Assembly (NCBI RefSeq): GCF_003932715.1
Contig: NZ_CP020700.1
Location: 6,780,501-6,844,500 of the forward strand
Direction: 5' to 3'
Length of the DNA stretch: 64,000 bases
Source of the DNA: Streptomyces tsukubensis
GTDB lineage: Bacteria; Actinomycetota; Actinomycetes; Streptomycetales; Streptomycetaceae
Shown in pieces: positions 61,578 through 64,000 of the stretch. The notes under the pieces are model-generated. The model was not told where the DNA came from. It saw only the letters and a list, made by a program, of their open reading frames with translations, and ran no database searches. The first letter of the stretch is position 1. Every line of letters starts with the position of its first letter. A program made the position numbers and the translations under genes.

Positions 61578-62492
61578 ATGCACGAGATCGTGATCATCGA
61601 CGCACCGTCCAATCTGGGGCTGCGACCGCCCGCCCCCGGCACGGTGCCCGGCTGCTACAAGCTCGCCGGGGCGCTGCGGGACCGCGGGATCCTCGACCGG
61701 CTCGGAGCCCGCGAGGGCGGAGTCGTCGTACCGCCGCGCTACGACCTCGGCGACTGGCGTCCCGGAGACGGGGTCTTCAACGCAGCCGCCGTCGCCGCGT
61801 ACACGCCCCGGCTCGCGGACCGCATCGAGCCGCACCTGCGCGCCGGGCGGTTCCCGCTGGTGCTCGGCGGCGACTGCTCCATCCAACTCGGCGCGTCCCT
61901 CGCGATGCGCAGGATCGGACGGTACGGGCTGGTCGCCGTCGACGCATCGGCCGACTTCCGGCACACCGGGAACACGCCCGCCACGGGCATCGGCGCCTCC
62001 GGCGGCGAGGAGGTGGCCATCGCCACCGGCCGCGGCCAGGACGCGCTGAGCGATCTGGAGGGGCTCAAACCCTATCTCCGCGACGAGGACGTCCGGTTCA
62101 TCGGCATCCGGGACGGCGACGAGGACCTCGTCGAGTTCGCCGCGCTGCGCATCCCGGCCCTGACCGTCGGCGAACTGCGCCGCCTCGGGCCCGCCGACGC
62201 CGCGGCCGCCGTGGCGCTGAGCCCGGGGACGGAGGCAACCCGCGGATTCTGGCTGCACCTCGACGCCGATGTGCTCGACCCGGCCGTGATGCCCGCCGTC
62301 GACAGCCCCGATCCGGACGGGCTGCTCCCCGGCGAACTGGCCGGGGTACTGGGGGCCCTGCTGTCCTCGCCGCACTGCGTCGGCATGAACGTGACGATCT
62401 ACGACCCGGATCGTGATCCCGGCGGCAGCGCGGGGGATCTGCTGACGGATCTGGTGGTCGACGCGTTCGGCGCTGCGCGCGGGCAGGGGTAG
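61578..62492 (+). CDS. Arginase-fold (ureohydrolase) protein with two altered metal-ligand positions
   Basis: A 304-residue protein of the arginase/agmatinase superfamily. The metal motifs are changed: the GGDHS-type motif reads LVLGGDCSIQLG (His to Cys) and the DAHxD-type motif reads VAVDASADFRHT (His to Ser), while LHLDADVLDPAVMP (DxDxxDP) is intact. The four Asp ligands remain but both His are lost. The Cys is, from memory, common in one actinobacterial subgroup; the Ser is less usual. It may be an enzyme with a different metal mode or a non-catalytic relative. The ATG at 61578 is preferred; ATG 61569 is an alternative. Confidence 0.8.
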   Translation: MHEIVIIDAPSNLGLRPPAPGTVPGCYKLAGALRDRGILDRLGAREGGVVVPPRYDLGDWRPGDGVFNAAAVAAYTPRLADRIEPHLRAGRFPLVLGGDCSIQLGASLAMRRIGRYGLVAVDASADFRHTGNTPATGIGASGGEEVAIATGRGQDALSDLEGLKPYLRDEDVRFIGIRDGDEDLVEFAALRIPALTVGELRRLGPADAAAAVALSPGTEATRGFWLHLDADVLDPAVMPAVDSPDPDGLLPGELAGVLGALLSSPHCVGMNVTIYDPDRDPGGSAGDLLTDLVVDAFGAARGQG

Positions 62493-63550
62493 CGGCCCCG
62501 CCGCTGCGGAGAGCGGCTTCCTCGGGCGGGCCCTTCCGGGCCGTGTCCACAAGGTCCTGCCCGGCCCGCGATATCCGGGACGCACGCCGTGCCGGGAGCG
62601 CGGCGAGGTCCCCGGAGCGGGCGGAGCCGCCGCCCGCGGGGTGCCCTTCGGGTACCGATGGGGGTCCGCCCTCCGGGCGGCCGCCCGGCGGGGAGCCCGG
62701 GGGGAGCGCCCCCGGCGTTCTCGGGATGTCCCGAGTACTCCCCGGCAGAGCTTCGGGCGCTGGGACCCCTGCCCGGCCGCAGGCCCGTCCTCCGGAGGCG
62801 CTGTTCTGCGGATACGGCCCAGGCCGCCCGGCCGGGCGCCGCACCGGTGGCGCGGGCCCCGGGCAGGAAGGCGCCGACCCACCGCAGTGCGCCCGGGCGC
62901 GGTCGGGGCCGCGAATCGTCCGCGGGGGCGGCGTGCGACGGCATCGGGGCCGCATGCGGGCCGGTCGGCGCAGGGTGGACGCGGCGGGGCAGCGGGTACG
63001 GAACCAGCGGCGGCCGCGCCCCGGCGCACGGGCACGGTAGCGGGCCCGGGGGGCGGTCGGGGTGGCCAAGCGCAGTCGGCCCGCGGCCGCGCGCCCTTCC
63101 CGCTCCGGTGCCGCCCGCAAGCCCCGGCCCCGGCGAACGGGCACCGCACCGGGCCCGGGGGGTGGTCGGGCGGCGATGTGCCTGCGCCTCGGTGCACGGC
63201 GCAGTGCGGTCGGGGCGGCGAAGGGTACGCGACGCGGCGTATGTCGGCCCGGGGCCGGGGAGCCCTTCCCGCTTCCGTGGTTCCCGCTGGCCCCGGCGAA
63301 CGGGCACCGCACCGGGCCCGGGGCGCGGTCGGGCGGCGATGTGCCCGCGCCCCGGCGCACGGCGCAGCCCGAGGGACGGGCACCCCTACCCCCTGAGGCG
63401 CCGCCCGCAGGGCCCCGCGGCCTTTGCCGAAGACTGGTGCCGCGGCCCTGGCAGCCGGGCGCATCAGGCTGTTCCATGGTCGTCGGGGGCGCCGGAGAGC
63501 CGGAGGTGTCCCCGAGCACGTGTGAACGACTCGGACGAAACGAGGATGCC
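62493..63550. other. 1-kb repeat-rich non-coding region
   Basis: No gene is supported; long open frames on both strands are low-complexity Arg/Pro/Gly/Ala shadows of extreme GC content. Repeated modules recur, notably a pair about 163 bases apart (see 63131-63368). The right end carries GAGG before the TTG of the next gene. Confidence 0.5.
63131..63368. repeat. Direct repeat pair, about 74 bp each, 163-bp period
   Basis: A segment starting CGGCGAACGGGCACCGCACC at 63131 recurs at 63294 and continues as GGTCGGGCGGCGATGTG-type sequence with few changes for about 70 bases. A weaker related copy lies near 63019 (GCACGGGCACGGTAGCGGGC). Confidence 0.75.
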
Positions 63551-64000
63551 TTGGCCACGACCGTGCGGCGCACCGTACTGACCCTGCCCGCGGCCCCCGT
63601 GGGTCCCCCGAACCCGCTGCCCGCGCTCCGCCCCCTCGACCAGCTGCACACGGTCGACGAGCGCACCCACCGCGAACTGCCGCGCGACATGGCCCGGCAG
63701 ATCGGGTACGGAGCGCTGCGGACCGTACTGCCGGTCCGGTTGCTGGACGGCTACGGCCGCGAGCGGACACCCACCGGCCTCGACGCCGTCGTCATCGAGA
63801 ACGACCGGCTGCGGGTGACCGTGCTGCCCGGTCTCGGCGGCCGGATCCACTCCCTGCACCACAAGCCGTCCGGCCGGGAACTCCTCTACCGCAACCCCGT
63901 CCTCCAGCCCGCCGCCTTCGCCCTCAACGGCGCCTGGTTCTCCGGCGGCGTCGAGTGGAACATCGGCGCCACCGGCCACACCACCCTGTCGTGCGCGCCG
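63551..64000 (+). CDS. DUF5107-domain protein, N-terminal part (runs off the window)
   Basis: The frame from the TTG at 63551 is open to the window end (150 codons). It reads MATTVRRTVLTLPAAPVGPP, then VIENDRLRVTVLPGLGGRIH, GRELLYRNPVLQPAAFALNG and SGGVEWNIGATGHTT, the start of DUF5107 proteins, which are large (about 1000 residues) and usually carry tetratricopeptide repeats C-terminally. The galactose-mutarotase-like fold of this domain suggests carbohydrate binding. GAGG lies six bases upstream; a GTG at 63563 is an alternative. Confidence 0.82.
   Translation, partial: MATTVRRTVLTLPAAPVGPPNPLPALRPLDQLHTVDERTHRELPRDMARQIGYGALRTVLPVRLLDGYGRERTPTGLDAVVIENDRLRVTVLPGLGGRIHSLHHKPSGRELLYRNPVLQPAAFALNGAWFSGGVEWNIGATGHTTLSCAP

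Noticed and set aside
62098..63690. A 530-codon minus-strand frame over the arginase-like gene and the repeat region
   Set aside because: Low-complexity translation caused by GC-rich repeats, and it overlaps two genes with clear homology on the plus strand.
1..64000. tRNA, rRNA, CRISPR arrays, complete insertion sequences or phage modules
   Set aside because: None was recognised by eye: no cloverleaf with a CCA-like acceptor end, no regularly spaced identical repeats and no transposase or integrase motif. A dedicated RNA search was not possible.

Overview
The window comes from a high-GC actinomycete, almost certainly a Streptomyces. The evidence is third-position G/C saturation in every gene, frequent GTG and TTG starts, many probable leaderless genes, only two TTA (bldA) codons noticed, interspersed repeats of the kind common between Streptomyces genes, and the gene order pssA-psd followed by an ethylmalonyl-CoA pathway block, which I know from streptomycete chromosomes. 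It is chromosomal: no rRNA, tRNA, CRISPR array, complete insertion sequence or phage module was seen.

Layout. 1-3983: the end of an unknown gene, a secreted endonuclease/phosphatase-fold protein with FG-GAP-like repeats, a small-molecule O-methyltransferase and an unknown small protein. 4110-10915: a compact accessory block. A cytochrome b561/molybdopterin oxidoreductase fusion with a coupled membrane protein converges on five minus-strand genes (NAD-dependent epimerase with a zinc-knuckle insertion, family 2 glycosyltransferase, DUF2064 transferase, polytopic GT87-like transferase, SAM methyltransferase). It looks like an uncharacterised lipid-linked glycan pathway and is the best candidate for an undescribed system here. 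11026-26295: housekeeping and repair genes, including an AI-2E-type exporter, CsbD, a PLP decarboxylase, a permuted lipoate ligase, two phosphotransferase-fold or phosphatase genes, a carotenoid-type oxidoreductase, a macro-domain protein, an Ada-AlkA fusion coupled to Ogt, a YdeI-like protein, a duplicated DUF6506 protein, NUDIX, ADP-ribosylglycohydrolase and glycerate kinase.

26605-38451 is the metabolic core: phosphatidylethanolamine synthesis (pssA, psd), then a tightly coupled five-gene operon for acetate/C2 assimilation by the ethylmalonyl-CoA route (ccr, ethylmalonyl-CoA mutase, CoA-ester lyase, MaoC hydratase, acyl-CoA dehydrogenase). Upstream lie a TetR regulator and a tandemly duplicated 3-hydroxyacyl-CoA dehydrogenase. 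The ccr promoter carries a perfect palindrome exactly in its -35/-10 spacer. Between ccr and tetR lies 1.2 kb of repeats with a long inverted pair.

38869-52697 is mixed: a HEAT protein with a TTA codon, a kinase-fold protein, a secreted protein divergent from a membrane-anchored HTH regulator, a radical-SAM gene behind a LexA-type box, an SRPBCC protein, a drug exporter with a three-repeat tail, a TTA-containing SpoIIE phosphatase/anti-sigma kinase, a membrane-anchored ricin-type lectin and a methyltransferase. 52791-58400 holds two same-strand pairs for peptide and cell-wall turnover (M55 D-aminopeptidase + M20 hydrolase; S9 peptidase + LD-carboxypeptidase), with a decayed ABC-ATPase fragment between them. 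The right end has adenosine deaminase, a GntR regulator, a LapA-like protein, a GNAT protein with an apparent in-frame deletion, an arginase-fold protein lacking two metal-ligand histidines, a repeat-rich gap and the start of a DUF5107 gene.
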